Below are positions 26,870 to 36,823 of a stretch of DNA of 64,000 bases, in pieces. The DNA is from an uncultured Alphaproteobacteria bacterium (lineage in GTDB: Bacteria; Pseudomonadota; Alphaproteobacteria; HIMB59; GCA-002718135). The stretch is taken from the NCBI GenBank assembly GCA_902602515.1, contig CACKRG010000003.1, positions 1 to 64,000 of the forward strand. Reading direction: 5' to 3'. Position 1 is the stretch's first letter. Every line of letters begins with the position of its first letter. The notes under the pieces were generated by a model. The model was not told where the DNA came from, made no database searches, and saw nothing but the letters and a program-made list of their open reading frames with translations. A program made the translations under genes and the position numbers.

Positions 26870-28064
26870 GCTTACTACACGCAAGTTGAATTCGATTACA
26901 GGCATCTTCTAAAATATGATCACTTGTTGCATAAGATAATCTAAAATAAGGAGATAGGCCAAATGCTGAACCATGAACACCAGCTACGCCCTGATCTTCA
27001 AGCAAATAGGTCATAAAATCTTCATCACTTGATATTTTTTTTCCATTTGGAGTTATTTTACCTAAAATATCTTGGCAGTTTGGATAAACATAGAATGCTC
27101 CATCAGGTTTTGAGCAAGTTATGCCATCAATTTCATTTAATTTGCTTACTACTAAATCCCTTCTTTTTATAAATTTTTTATTATGATCTAATATAAAATC
27201 TTGTGGTCCACTAATTGCTTCAACTGAAGCTGCCATAGTAATTGATGATGTTGATGTAGTACTTTGTGATTGAATTTTGTTCATGGCAGCAATAATTTCT
27301 TTTGGTGCTCCACAGTAACCAAGTCTCCAGCCAGTCATACAATAAGATTTTGAAACACCATTTAGTGTTAAACATCTATTCTTAAGTGAAGGTTCTATAG
27401 ATGCTAAAGTATGAAACTCAGATCCATCATAAATAATTTTTTCATAAATATCATCACACATAATAAGAACATGTGGATGATTAATTAAGATCTTCGCTAA
27501 ATCTTTTAATTCTTTCTTTGAATACACAGCACCCGTTGGATTACTGGGGCTATTGAGCATCAACCATTTTGTTTTTGGTGTGATATACTTCTCTAATTGT
27601 TCAGGTTTTATTTTAAAATTTTGATTTTCTGGGCATTCAACAATTACTGGCTTCCCTTCTGCTAATAAAACAATATCTGGATAGCTAACCCAATAAGGAG
27701 CTGTAATAATTACTTCATCCCCTGAATTAATTGTTGCCATCATAGCATTGTAAATAATGTGTTTACCGCCAACACCGCAAATGATTTCATCTAAACTGTA
27801 ATCGATATTATTGTCTTCTTTAAATTTTTTTTGTATCGCCTTTTGTAATTCAGGAGTTCCTTTACCGGGCACATATTTTGTTTTACCCTCTTCCATCGCT
27901 CTATTTGCTGCATCTCGTATATTTTTAGGAGTATTAAAATCTGGTTCTCCTGCTGCAAGAACGATAACATCCTTACCCTCTTCCTTCATAGCTTTGGCTT
28001 TTATATTAATACCAACAGTCATTGATGGCTTAATTCGATTTATTCTGTCTGCTACAAAGTTCAT
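26862..28064 (-). CDS. aspC: aspartate/aromatic-type aminotransferase (class I)
   Basis: A 400-residue fold-type I PLP enzyme of the AspAT Ib group. The PLP lysine is K239 in SKSYCMTGWR, the NPTGAVYS and APYWVSYPD segments contribute to PLP and substrate binding, and the C-terminal RLSYATS arginine binds the carboxylate. It probably transfers amino groups between aspartate or prephenate and 2-oxoglutarate; alphaproteobacterial members often act in both. It precedes the TauE/SafE transporter in the reverse order, with one base between them. Confidence 0.92.
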   Translation of the reverse strand: MNFVADRINRIKPSMTVGINIKAKAMKEEGKDVIVLAAGEPDFNTPKNIRDAANRAMEEGKTKYVPGKGTPELQKAIQKKFKEDNNIDYSLDEIICGVGGKHIIYNAMMATINSGDEVIITAPYWVSYPDIVLLAEGKPVIVECPENQNFKIKPEQLEKYITPKTKWLMLNSPSNPTGAVYSKKELKDLAKILINHPHVLIMCDDIYEKIIYDGSEFHTLASIEPSLKNRCLTLNGVSKSYCMTGWRLGYCGAPKEIIAAMNKIQSQSTTSTSSITMAASVEAISGPQDFILDHNKKFIKRRDLVVSKLNEIDGITCSKPDGAFYVYPNCQDILGKITPNGKKISSDEDFMTYLLEDQGVAGVHGSAFGLSPYFRLSYATSDHILEDACNRIQLACSKLK

Positions 28065-28065
28065 T

Positions 28066-28875
28066 TTAGATTATAAAATGTTCAATAATTAGACTTGCGC
28101 AAGTTAACAACAAAAAAATTGCAAATATTTTTCTTAAAAGTATTTTATCTATATTTGTTGAAACTTTAGCACCATATCCGGCTGTAAAAACACTAGTTAT
28201 TGAGATGATAAAAACTATTAATATATTAACATACCCAATTGAGTATAATGGTAGACCTTCTTTCTCAAAACCTGTAATTGCAAAAATTATTGTGCCAGGA
28301 AAAGCTATTAAAAAACCAAAAACAGCTGACGTTCCAACAGCTTCATGAATTTTTTTTGAAAACATTGTTAAAGTTGGAACACTAAAACTACCTCCACCAA
28401 TTCCTATTATTGCAGAAAAAAAACCTATTAAGGAACTAATTGAAAAATTAATCATTTTTGATGATGGTAGATCAGTATTTAATATTAATGGTTTTTGTTG
28501 AAAAAGCATATTCATAGAAATAAAAAATGCTAAAATTACAAATATTATTACAAGATTCTCTCCAGAGATAAAACTTGCAGAGAGTGCGCCTAAAATTGAT
28601 CCCAAAACTATTCCAAAAGCCCATTTTTTTACAATGTTTAAATTCGTATTTTTTAATTTTAGATGTGATCTTATAGATGAAACTGATGTAAAGCATATGA
28701 CTCCAAGGGACGAGGCTACAGCTAAATGCATTACTACTTCTGGGGTATATCCTAGTTGTAATAATATAAAATAGGTTACTGGGACAATTATAATACCTCC
28801 TCCAACTCCAAGCAAACCAGCTACAAAGCCAGAGGCAAGTCCTGTTAATAAAAAAATAAATACTATTATAGTCAA
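28066..28875 (-). CDS. TauE/SafE family transporter
   Basis: A 269-residue membrane protein with about eight hydrophobic segments and the two internally similar halves of TauE/SafE. The diagnostic GLLGVGGGIIIVP and IIGIGGGSFSVPTL repeats are present. The family exports sulfite, sulfoacetate or other organic sulfur anions, but the substrate here is unknown. It lies directly upstream of the aminotransferase gene and divergent from the saccharopine dehydrogenase gene, 65 bases away. Confidence 0.88.
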   Translation of the reverse strand: MTIIVFIFLLTGLASGFVAGLLGVGGGIIIVPVTYFILLQLGYTPEVVMHLAVASSLGVICFTSVSSIRSHLKLKNTNLNIVKKWAFGIVLGSILGALSASFISGENLVIIFVILAFFISMNMLFQQKPLILNTDLPSSKMINFSISSLIGFFSAIIGIGGGSFSVPTLTMFSKKIHEAVGTSAVFGFLIAFPGTIIFAITGFEKEGLPLYSIGYVNILIVFIISITSVFTAGYGAKVSTNIDKILLRKIFAIFLLLTCASLIIEHFII

Positions 28876-28940
28876 TAAATTTTCCGTATTTAAAGTTTAA
28901 TAAATGTAGTAAACAAATTAATATAAAAGTAAATAAGACT

Positions 28941-30068
28941 ATGAAACATGTACATTGGATTGGAACTGGTTTATCATCAATTCCAGGGATAAGAAGATTA
29001 GCAAAGAACTTAGAAAATTTGACTGTCTGGAACAGAACTTTAGAAAAAGCTAAAAATAGTATTAGTCATGTAAATAAAAACAATGTTAAAGCTAAAAAAT
29101 TTGATATTGATCTAATTTTTAAAGAAGTAAATCCAGGTGATATTGTAATTTCTCAACTTCCTGCAACAAGACATCTTGAAATAGCAAAATTATGTTTAGC
29201 GCATAACTGTCATTTTGCTTCCACTAGCTATTTAAATCCTCAAATTCTTGCATTAGATAAAGATGTAAAAAAACAAAATCTCGTATTTATCAATGAAATC
29301 GGTTTGGATCCTGGCATTGATCATTTTTTCTCTCACCTCTTAGTACAGGATTTAAAAGGTTTAACATCTAATAATACAGAGGTAATTTATGAATCATATT
29401 GTGGGGGTTTTCCAGCAGTACCTAATAATTTTCGATATAAATTTAGTTGGTCTCCAGCAGGAGTAATTAAAGCTTTAAATAATGATGCAAAATTTATTAC
29501 AAATGGAGAAACAAAAACTGTAACTCCATATAAATCAATTAGTTCTTGTACAATAAACAATGAAAGTTTTGAAGCTTATCCAAATCGAGACTCTACACCT
29601 TATATAAGTGAATATAAATTTGATCAAAATTGGAAGGTAAAAGAGTTTGTAAGAGGTACTTTGCGATTAGATGGATGGAAAACTGCCTGGAAAGATATAT
29701 TTTCTATGCTCGAAAATCAGACAGAGACAATAGAAGAAGATATTAATAAAAAAAGTGAAAAATTATTAATAGATAATAGATATCAGCCTGAAGAAGAAGA
29801 TCGAGTAGTATTATCTGTAAAACTAAAAGCTTTTGAAAATAATAATGAAATATTTAATAGTTCTTACTTTTTAGATGAAAAAGGTTCAGGAGAGAATACT
29901 GCCATGGGAAAACTAGTTTCCATTACTCTTTCAGCAGCAATTGATTTAATGTTGGAAGCAAGGATTCAGCCAGGAGTTAAAACTGCACCACATGATAATG
30001 AAAACATTATGTATTTTTTTAAAATACTAAAAGAAAATAATATAAATATTCAAAAAAATAATGTCTAA
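28941..30068 (+). CDS. saccharopine dehydrogenase, glutamate-forming type
   Basis: A 375-residue saccharopine dehydrogenase-like protein (Lys9 branch). It starts with the Rossmann segment WIGTGLSSIPG and has NEIGLDPGIDH, the family's conserved active-site region, followed by SYCGGFPA. The reaction would convert saccharopine to 2-aminoadipate semialdehyde and glutamate. It overlaps the next gene, a lysine-forming type saccharopine dehydrogenase, by 8 bases. The pair suggests lysine degradation by the saccharopine route, with this gene as the second step. Confidence 0.85.
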   Translation: MKHVHWIGTGLSSIPGIRRLAKNLENLTVWNRTLEKAKNSISHVNKNNVKAKKFDIDLIFKEVNPGDIVISQLPATRHLEIAKLCLAHNCHFASTSYLNPQILALDKDVKKQNLVFINEIGLDPGIDHFFSHLLVQDLKGLTSNNTEVIYESYCGGFPAVPNNFRYKFSWSPAGVIKALNNDAKFITNGETKTVTPYKSISSCTINNESFEAYPNRDSTPYISEYKFDQNWKVKEFVRGTLRLDGWKTAWKDIFSMLENQTETIEEDINKKSEKLLIDNRYQPEEEDRVVLSVKLKAFENNNEIFNSSYFLDEKGSGENTAMGKLVSITLSAAIDLMLEARIQPGVKTAPHDNENIMYFFKILKENNINIQKNNV

Positions 30069-31296
30069 ACCAATAGAAGCTATTGGAGTTATAAAAGAAA
30101 CACGTCCTGATGAAAATAGAACGCCTCTAATTCCTGAGCATATAGAGAATATTAAATCAAATTATCCAAATTTAAATGTTGTCGTACAACCTTCACAAAA
30201 CAGATGTTTTTCTGACGATGAGTATAAAAATAAAGGCGCAGAAATAAATGAAGATTTATCAAATTGCTCAATTATATTTGGTGTAAAAGAAATTGATACT
30301 GATGTTTTGATGAATAATAAAACTTATGTTTTTTTTTCTCATACATACAAATTAAATAAAGAAACTTTGAATAACGCTCAAGGCACACCAGGGATGGATA
30401 AAAAGGAGCTATTAAAATCAGTTTTAGAAAAAAAAATAAGATTAATAGATTATGAAAACATTAGAGATAAAAATAGCAAAAGATATCTAGGTTTTGGAAG
30501 GTTTGCTGGGATTATTGGTTGCTATAATACTCTAAATCTCTGTCTAGAAAACTTAAAAAAACAACCATTGGCAAGAGCTTATAGAATTAATAGTTATGAA
30601 AGATTAATAAGTAATTTGAAAAATTTATACTTTCCGTTTATGAAAATTTTAGTAACAGGTGATGGTAGAGTTGCTAAGGGAGTTATAGAAGTTTTAAAAC
30701 AAACTAATATAAAAGAAGTATCTAAAGAAAAGTTCCAAAATGATAATTTTGATAATGCTGTATTTTGCAATTTAGAGACTAAGGATTATGTAATATCTAA
30801 ATTAAACAAAGAATTTGAGCTTAATAACTTCATTGAAAACCCAAAAGAGTATAAGAGTTGTGCTCTTCAATATTTAAAATTTGCAGATGTATATATTAGT
30901 GCTCATTACTGGGATCCAGCTTCTCCAAAAATTTTTGAAAAAAATGATCTTGAACAAATAAAAAATTTAAAAGTAATTGGGGACATTACTTGTGATGTTG
31001 ATGGATCAGTTCCAACAACTATAAGATCTTCTACTATTGAGAATCCAAATTTTTACATCGATAGAAATACTTTCAAAGAAACTGTTGATGAAGGTTTGGG
31101 AATAATGGCAGTTGATAACTTGCCTTCCGAATTGCCGCGTGATTCAAGTAAAGAATTTGGAGACGGTATTATGAATGAAGTTATCCCTTATATTCTTAAT
31201 GAAGATGATGGTAGGATTTTAAATGCTACAATAACACAAAATGGTAGTTTTTTAGAAAAGTACAATTATCTAGATGATTATATAAAAACTCCATGA
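30061..31296 (+). CDS. saccharopine dehydrogenase, lysine-forming type
   Basis: A 411-residue protein of the AlaDH/Lys1 branch. It begins IGVIKETRPDENRTPLIP, the typical N-terminal motif of lysine-ketoglutarate reductase domains, and has a VTGDGRVAKG Rossmann motif near residue 197 and a DITCDVDGS segment. It condenses lysine with 2-oxoglutarate to saccharopine (or the reverse). With the preceding gene it reproduces as separate genes the two activities fused in animal AASS. It overlaps uvrB by 4 bases, so a single long transcript is likely. Confidence 0.84.
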   Translation: MSKPIEAIGVIKETRPDENRTPLIPEHIENIKSNYPNLNVVVQPSQNRCFSDDEYKNKGAEINEDLSNCSIIFGVKEIDTDVLMNNKTYVFFSHTYKLNKETLNNAQGTPGMDKKELLKSVLEKKIRLIDYENIRDKNSKRYLGFGRFAGIIGCYNTLNLCLENLKKQPLARAYRINSYERLISNLKNLYFPFMKILVTGDGRVAKGVIEVLKQTNIKEVSKEKFQNDNFDNAVFCNLETKDYVISKLNKEFELNNFIENPKEYKSCALQYLKFADVYISAHYWDPASPKIFEKNDLEQIKNLKVIGDITCDVDGSVPTTIRSSTIENPNFYIDRNTFKETVDEGLGIMAVDNLPSELPRDSSKEFGDGIMNEVIPYILNEDDGRILNATITQNGSFLEKYNYLDDYIKTP

Positions 31297-33347
31297 ATGA
31301 AACTCAAATTAAACAAAATAATTTATTAGACATAACAAAACCATTTAAAGTTGTTAGTAATTTTAATCCAAGTGGTGACCAACCTGATGCTATAGATAGT
31401 ATTGTCAAAAACTTAAATGAAGGCGAACAAGAACAAGTTCTCCTTGGTGTAACAGGTTCAGGCAAAACATTCACGATGGCTAAAGTTATTGAGAAAGTAC
31501 AAAAACCAACATTAATAATGGCTCCTAATAAAACATTGGCTGCTCAACTTTACGGCGAAATGAAAAATTTATTTCCAGATAATGCAGTTGAATATTTTGT
31601 TAGTTATTATGACTATTACACACCAGAGGCTTATGTTCCTAGAACTGATACGTATATCGAGAAGGAGTCATCAATAAACGAACAAATCGACAGATTACGT
31701 CATTCTGCTACAAGATCTCTAGTGGAGAGAAGAGATACTATAATAGTAGCATCAGTATCATGTATTTATGGTATTGGTTCTGTTGATGCTTATTCGTCAA
31801 TGTCTTTTACATTAGATAAAAATCAATCGATAAGCAGAGAGGTAATCATTAGAAGATTGGTTGAACTTCTATATAAAAGACGTGATATGGATTTTAGAAG
31901 AGGTAGTTTTAGAGCTAAGGGAGATATATTAGAAATTTTTCCATCACATTATGAGGATATTTCATGGAAGATATCTATGTTTGGAGATGATATAGAAAGT
32001 ATAAATCAAGTAGATCCTTTGACAGGTGAAAAATTAGGAGAGCTTGATCAAATAAGAATTTTTGCAAATTCACATTACGTTACACCAAAACCAACTATTA
32101 AAAAAGCAATCTCAATGATTAAAAATGATTTAAAGAAACAATTGGAAATTTTTGAGAGAGAAAAAAAGCACTTAGAAAGACAAAGATTGGATGAAAGAAC
32201 AACTTTTGATCTGGAGATGATGGAAACAACAGGTAGTTGTAGTGGAATAGAAAATTATTCAAGATATTTATCAGGTAGACAGCCTGGTGAACCTCCGCCA
32301 ACTTTATATGAATATATTCCAGAAGATTCTTTATTGTTTATTGATGAAAGCCATCAAACATGTGGTCAAATAGCAGGTATGTATAAAGGTGACTTTTCTA
32401 GAAAATCTACTTTAGCTCAATATGGTTTTAGACTTCCAAGCTGTGTTGATAATAGACCTTTAAAAAGAGAAGAATGGGATGTAATGCGACCTCAAACAAT
32501 TTTTGTAAGTGCAACTCCTGGAGATTATGAGTTGGAAAAAACAGGTGGTGCTTTCGTAGAACAAGTTATTAGACCAACTGGCCTAATTGACCCACCTATT
32601 GAAATAAGGCCTACTAAACATCAGATAGATAATCTTATTGAGGAATGTAAAAAAACCATTGATAAGGGTTATAGGGTACTAATAACAACCTTAACAAAAA
32701 AAATGGCCGAGGATCTAACGGAATATATTAATGAAGAAGGTCTTAAAGTGAGATATCTTCATTCTGATATTGATACCTTAGAAAGAATAGAAATTATTAG
32801 AGATCTAAGACTTGGTGTATTTAACATATTAGTTGGAATAAATTTATTGAGAGAAGGATTAGATATTCCAGAATGTGCATTAATGGCAATTCTTGATGCT
32901 GATAAAGAAGGTTATCTTCGTTCTAGAACTAGTCTAATACAAACTATAGGAAGAGCTGCAAGAAATGTAGATAGTAAGGTTTTAATGTATGCTGATACAG
33001 TTACTACAAGTATGCAAGAAGCGATAGAAGAGACAGACAGAAGAAGAACTAAACAATTAGAATACAATAAAGAAAATAATATTACCCCAACTAGTATAAA
33101 AAAGAATATTCAAGAAATAATTGAAAATACTGCTGAACAAGATCATGTTACCATTAATATAGAAAATACAAAAGAAATGGTCGGAAAGGATTTAAACAAA
33201 CATATAAAAAATCTTGAGAAGAAAATGAATGAATTTGCTTCAAAACTTGAATTTGAAGATGCCGCAAGACTTAGAGATGAAATTAATAGATTACGTGCTA
33301 AGGAAGTTGGACTTTCAAATAAAATATTAGAGTTTCGAAAAAACTAA
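31293..33347 (+). CDS. uvrB: UvrABC system protein B
   Basis: A 684-residue UvrB, the damage-verifying helicase of nucleotide excision repair. Walker A is GVTGSGKT near residues 53-60, the beta-hairpin region contains YYDYYTPEAYVP, the DEAD-like box is DESH and helicase motif VI is QTIGRAARN. A UVR domain at the C-terminus (FEDAARLRDEI) binds UvrC. It overlaps its upstream neighbour by 4 bases and shares a base with the next gene, so it is embedded in a catabolic operon. Confidence 0.96.
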   Translation: MNETQIKQNNLLDITKPFKVVSNFNPSGDQPDAIDSIVKNLNEGEQEQVLLGVTGSGKTFTMAKVIEKVQKPTLIMAPNKTLAAQLYGEMKNLFPDNAVEYFVSYYDYYTPEAYVPRTDTYIEKESSINEQIDRLRHSATRSLVERRDTIIVASVSCIYGIGSVDAYSSMSFTLDKNQSISREVIIRRLVELLYKRRDMDFRRGSFRAKGDILEIFPSHYEDISWKISMFGDDIESINQVDPLTGEKLGELDQIRIFANSHYVTPKPTIKKAISMIKNDLKKQLEIFEREKKHLERQRLDERTTFDLEMMETTGSCSGIENYSRYLSGRQPGEPPPTLYEYIPEDSLLFIDESHQTCGQIAGMYKGDFSRKSTLAQYGFRLPSCVDNRPLKREEWDVMRPQTIFVSATPGDYELEKTGGAFVEQVIRPTGLIDPPIEIRPTKHQIDNLIEECKKTIDKGYRVLITTLTKKMAEDLTEYINEEGLKVRYLHSDIDTLERIEIIRDLRLGVFNILVGINLLREGLDIPECALMAILDADKEGYLRSRTSLIQTIGRAARNVDSKVLMYADTVTTSMQEAIEETDRRRTKQLEYNKENNITPTSIKKNIQEIIENTAEQDHVTINIENTKEMVGKDLNKHIKNLEKKMNEFASKLEFEDAARLRDEINRLRAKEVGLSNKILEFRKN

Positions 33348-34351
33348 TGGAAATTATATTTTCAGAAAAAAATGCTACCGGTATAATTAAACTAAATCGA
33401 CCAAAAGCATTAAATGCACTGAATATTAAAATGGCAAAAGAATTTTCTGATAAACTTCAGGAATGGGATTTAAATGATAAGATTAAAAGAGTTCTTTTAA
33501 TAGGCGAAGGTAATCATTTCTGTGCAGGTGGAGATGTTAAATCCCTTTTTCTTACGAAAAATCAAAATAATCATAAAAGAGAATTCTTTAAAATTGAGTA
33601 CAAATTAAATTACTTAATAAGTCAATTTAAAAAAGAATTTTTATCTATTTGGAACGGTGTAGTTATGGGTGGAGGTGTTGGACTATCAATTTATGGCGAT
33701 CATAGAATGGCTACTGATAGTACAAAATTCGCAATGCCCGAAACATCTATAGGTTTTTTCCCTGATGTAGGAGGAAGTTATTTTTTATCAAATCTCCCTA
33801 AAAATGTTGGCAAATATATAGGTCTAACTGGAAAACTTTTAGAAGTAAATGATTTAATGTTTTTAGGTCTTGCAACAAATTATTTTAAACTTGATAATTT
33901 ACAATCACTAAAAGAAAATTATGTAGAGAAAGGCATCATTGCTGAAGAAAAGTTTGAGATTGATTATAATTCAGAAGTTATAAAAAATATTGATCTGATA
34001 AATTCCTTATTTGAAGGGGATATATTTAAAATTTTTGAAAATTTAAATAATAATCAATCAGACTTTGCAAAAAAAACCCTTGAGACATTAAACAAAAAGT
34101 GTCCAATGAGTCTTGGAATAAGTACTAAACTTATCAATGATGCCAAAGGAAAATCACTCAAAGAATGTTTAGAAACAGAATATCAGCTAAGTCAAAATGT
34201 GGTTTACAGAGATGATTTTGATAATGGTGTAAATTCCGTGTTGGTAACGAAAGACCATAATCCTAAATGGAGCCCATCAAAAATTACAGAAATAAATATT
34301 GAAGAAATAAATAAATATTTTGAAAGTCATAAAGAAAAGCTTTATTTATAG
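33347..34351 (+). CDS. 3-hydroxyisobutyryl-CoA hydrolase-like crotonase
   Basis: A 334-residue crotonase-fold enzyme. The first oxyanion segment is HFCAGGDVKSLF, the second is NGVVMGGGVGLS, and MPETSIGFFPDVGGSYFLS is the HIBCH signature with the catalytic Glu in MPET. These favour 3-hydroxyisobutyryl-CoA hydrolase (valine degradation) over enoyl-CoA hydratase. The length, longer than a hydratase of about 260, supports this. It shares the last base of uvrB and is 6 bases upstream of the dimethylglycine dehydrogenase-like gene. Confidence 0.83.
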   Translation: MEIIFSEKNATGIIKLNRPKALNALNIKMAKEFSDKLQEWDLNDKIKRVLLIGEGNHFCAGGDVKSLFLTKNQNNHKREFFKIEYKLNYLISQFKKEFLSIWNGVVMGGGVGLSIYGDHRMATDSTKFAMPETSIGFFPDVGGSYFLSNLPKNVGKYIGLTGKLLEVNDLMFLGLATNYFKLDNLQSLKENYVEKGIIAEEKFEIDYNSEVIKNIDLINSLFEGDIFKIFENLNNNQSDFAKKTLETLNKKCPMSLGISTKLINDAKGKSLKECLETEYQLSQNVVYRDDFDNGVNSVLVTKDHNPKWSPSKITEINIEEINKYFESHKEKLYL

Positions 34352-34357
34352 ATTCAT

Positions 34358-36805
34358 ATGAAAAAGATCCCTCCAAAATCTGCAAAAGTTGTCGTAATTG
34401 GTGGAGGTGTTGCTGGATGTTCTGTTGCTTATCACTTAACAGAATTTGGATGGAAAGATGTTGTGCTTTTAGAGCGTGATCAGCTAACGTCTGGAACTAC
34501 ATGGCATGCAGCTGGTCTTATTGGTCAACTAGGATCGTCTGCAACAATAACTCGCTTAAGGAATTATTCATTAAATTTATATAAAAAATTAGAAAAAGAG
34601 ACTGGATTATCAACTGGTCTTAAACAAAACGGATCTTTGACTGTAGCAACAACAGAAGCTAGACTTGAAGAGCTTAAAAGACAACTTACTTTTGCACAAA
34701 GATTTAATGTTGAAGCAAAAGAAGTTACAAAAGATGAAATAAAAGACATTTATCCTCTTATAAACACTAATGATGTTGTGGGAGGAGTATTCATTGCCCA
34801 AGATGGTCAAGCAGATCCAGTAGGTGTAACAAATGTATTAGCTAAATCTGCAAAAAATAATGGTGCTCAATTTTTTGAGAAATGCCCAGTAAAGAAAATA
34901 TTAGTAAAGAATGGTAAAATTGAGGGTGTAGAAACAGAGTATGGAAAAATAGAATGTGAATATATTGTTTTGGCAACTGGGATGTGGTCAAGACAAGTTG
35001 CAGCTGAGGTTGGAGTAAGCATACCACTTTACCCAAACGAACACTTTTATATTTTAAGTGAGCCAATGAATGAAATACAAAAATCTCTTCCAGTATTACG
35101 AGATTATAATAATTGCTTATATTTAAAAGAAGATGCAGGTAAACTTTTAGTTGGGCTGTTTGAACCTAATGCAAGACCAGCATTTACCAATACTTATAAA
35201 GTTCCAAATGATTTTTCATTTGGAGAACTTCCTGAAGATTTTGATCATTTTGAACCATATTTGCAAAAAGCAATGAATAGGATACCTTCTTTGGAAAAAG
35301 TAGGCATAAGAAAATTTTTTAATGGCCCAGAATCTTTTACCCCCGATACTAATTATTTATTAGGTGAAACTCCCGAAGTTAAAAACTTTTTTGTTTGTTG
35401 TGGTTTTAATAGTATTGGCATTGTTAGCTCAGGTGGAGCCGGAAAAGTCACTGCTGAATGGATGATAAATGGTGAAGTAAATGATGATCTATTTTCATTA
35501 GATATAACACGATTTGAAAAATTTCACTCTGAAACACAATTTATCACAGAACGTGTAACTGAAACTTTAGGAAATCTCTATGCTATGCATTGGCCTTATA
35601 AACAGTTAAAAACATCAAGAAATCAAAAACTTATGCCTTTTCACAACGATTTAAAAAATAATGGAGCTTGCTTTGGGCAAGTAGCTGGATTTGAAAGACC
35701 TATGTGGTATGCAATAAATGGTAATAAACCAGAATACGAATACAGTTATGGATATCAAAATTGGTATGAGTCAGCAAAGTATGAAACTATAAATACAAGA
35801 AAAAATGTTGGTTTATTTGATCTTTCAGCTTTTGCAAAATTTGAAATAAAAGGAGATTCTGCTTTAAATGATTTACAGCGATTATGTTGTAATGATATTA
35901 AAAAAGATCCAGGCAAAACTACATATACTCAAATGCTAAATTCAAATGGAGGAATAGTAGCTGATTTAACAGTTACGTGTATTAATGAAAAATTTTTCCG
36001 AATTGTAACAGGATCGTCTGTAAGGGAACATGATAAAAAACATATCAATGAAAATCTAAGTAATAATTCAACTTTAAAAGATGTTACTGATGATTTAGCT
36101 TGTCTTGGAGTCTTTGGACCAAAAAGTAGAGAGCTTCTAACTAAAATTTTTGGAGATCATTTTTCGACAAATGATTTTAAATTTGGAACTGCAAGAGAAT
36201 TTAAATTTAATAATAGCAATTTAATCTTTCAAAGACTATCTTTTGTCGGTGAACTTGGTTGGGAAATTTATGTTCCTATAAGTACTTCTAGACAGATTTA
36301 TCTTAAATTAGTTGAGCACGGAAAGAAATATGATCTTGTTCATGCTGGTGGACATGCATTAGACATTATGAGAATGGAAAAGGGATATCTTCATTGGGGT
36401 CATGATATATCTCCTGCAGAAAACCCTTATGAAGCAGGTTTAGAATTTACAGTTAAATTAAATAAACAAACAGACTTTATTGGCAAAGAAGCATTGAAAA
36501 CAAAAAATAGGAAGAAGAAAAAACAATTAGCTAATTTTGTATTAGACAAATCAAAACCAGGAACTCCTCTATTACTTCATGACGAACCAATTTATTACAA
36601 AGGAAATATTGTTGGTGAAACAACATCTAGTAATTATTCATTCTGTTATGATAAAAGTATGATTTTTGGATATATTGACTCTGAGATAGATTTAAAAAAC
36701 TTAAATGGAGGAACTTTTGAAGTAGAAGTTGCAAAGAGTAAATATACAATGTCCATTCAATACGAAGCATTACATGATCCAAATAATAACTTTACAAAAA
36801 TATAA
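34358..36805 (+). CDS. dimethylglycine/sarcosine dehydrogenase-like flavoprotein
   Basis: An 815-residue two-part enzyme. The first half is a DAO-type FAD domain (GGGVAGCSVAYHL) with SGTTWHAAGL, the motif whose histidine holds FAD covalently in dimethylglycine and sarcosine dehydrogenases. The second half, from about residue 425, is a GcvT-like folate domain with the C-terminal GCV_T_C barrel. It would oxidatively demethylate dimethylglycine, sarcosine or a similar N-methyl amine and pass the C1 unit to tetrahydrofolate. Exact substrate cannot be told. Methylated glycine breakdown is common in marine bacteria. Confidence 0.87.
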   Translation: MKKIPPKSAKVVVIGGGVAGCSVAYHLTEFGWKDVVLLERDQLTSGTTWHAAGLIGQLGSSATITRLRNYSLNLYKKLEKETGLSTGLKQNGSLTVATTEARLEELKRQLTFAQRFNVEAKEVTKDEIKDIYPLINTNDVVGGVFIAQDGQADPVGVTNVLAKSAKNNGAQFFEKCPVKKILVKNGKIEGVETEYGKIECEYIVLATGMWSRQVAAEVGVSIPLYPNEHFYILSEPMNEIQKSLPVLRDYNNCLYLKEDAGKLLVGLFEPNARPAFTNTYKVPNDFSFGELPEDFDHFEPYLQKAMNRIPSLEKVGIRKFFNGPESFTPDTNYLLGETPEVKNFFVCCGFNSIGIVSSGGAGKVTAEWMINGEVNDDLFSLDITRFEKFHSETQFITERVTETLGNLYAMHWPYKQLKTSRNQKLMPFHNDLKNNGACFGQVAGFERPMWYAINGNKPEYEYSYGYQNWYESAKYETINTRKNVGLFDLSAFAKFEIKGDSALNDLQRLCCNDIKKDPGKTTYTQMLNSNGGIVADLTVTCINEKFFRIVTGSSVREHDKKHINENLSNNSTLKDVTDDLACLGVFGPKSRELLTKIFGDHFSTNDFKFGTAREFKFNNSNLIFQRLSFVGELGWEIYVPISTSRQIYLKLVEHGKKYDLVHAGGHALDIMRMEKGYLHWGHDISPAENPYEAGLEFTVKLNKQTDFIGKEALKTKNRKKKKQLANFVLDKSKPGTPLLLHDEPIYYKGNIVGETTSSNYSFCYDKSMIFGYIDSEIDLKNLNGGTFEVEVAKSKYTMSIQYEALHDPNNNFTKI

Positions 36806-36823
36806 AAACTTTAAAATTATTTA

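Noticed and set aside
27811-28092. 93-codon open frame antisense to the aminotransferase
   Set aside because: Shadow frame; the region is explained by the aminotransferase N-terminus and the transporter gene's stop.
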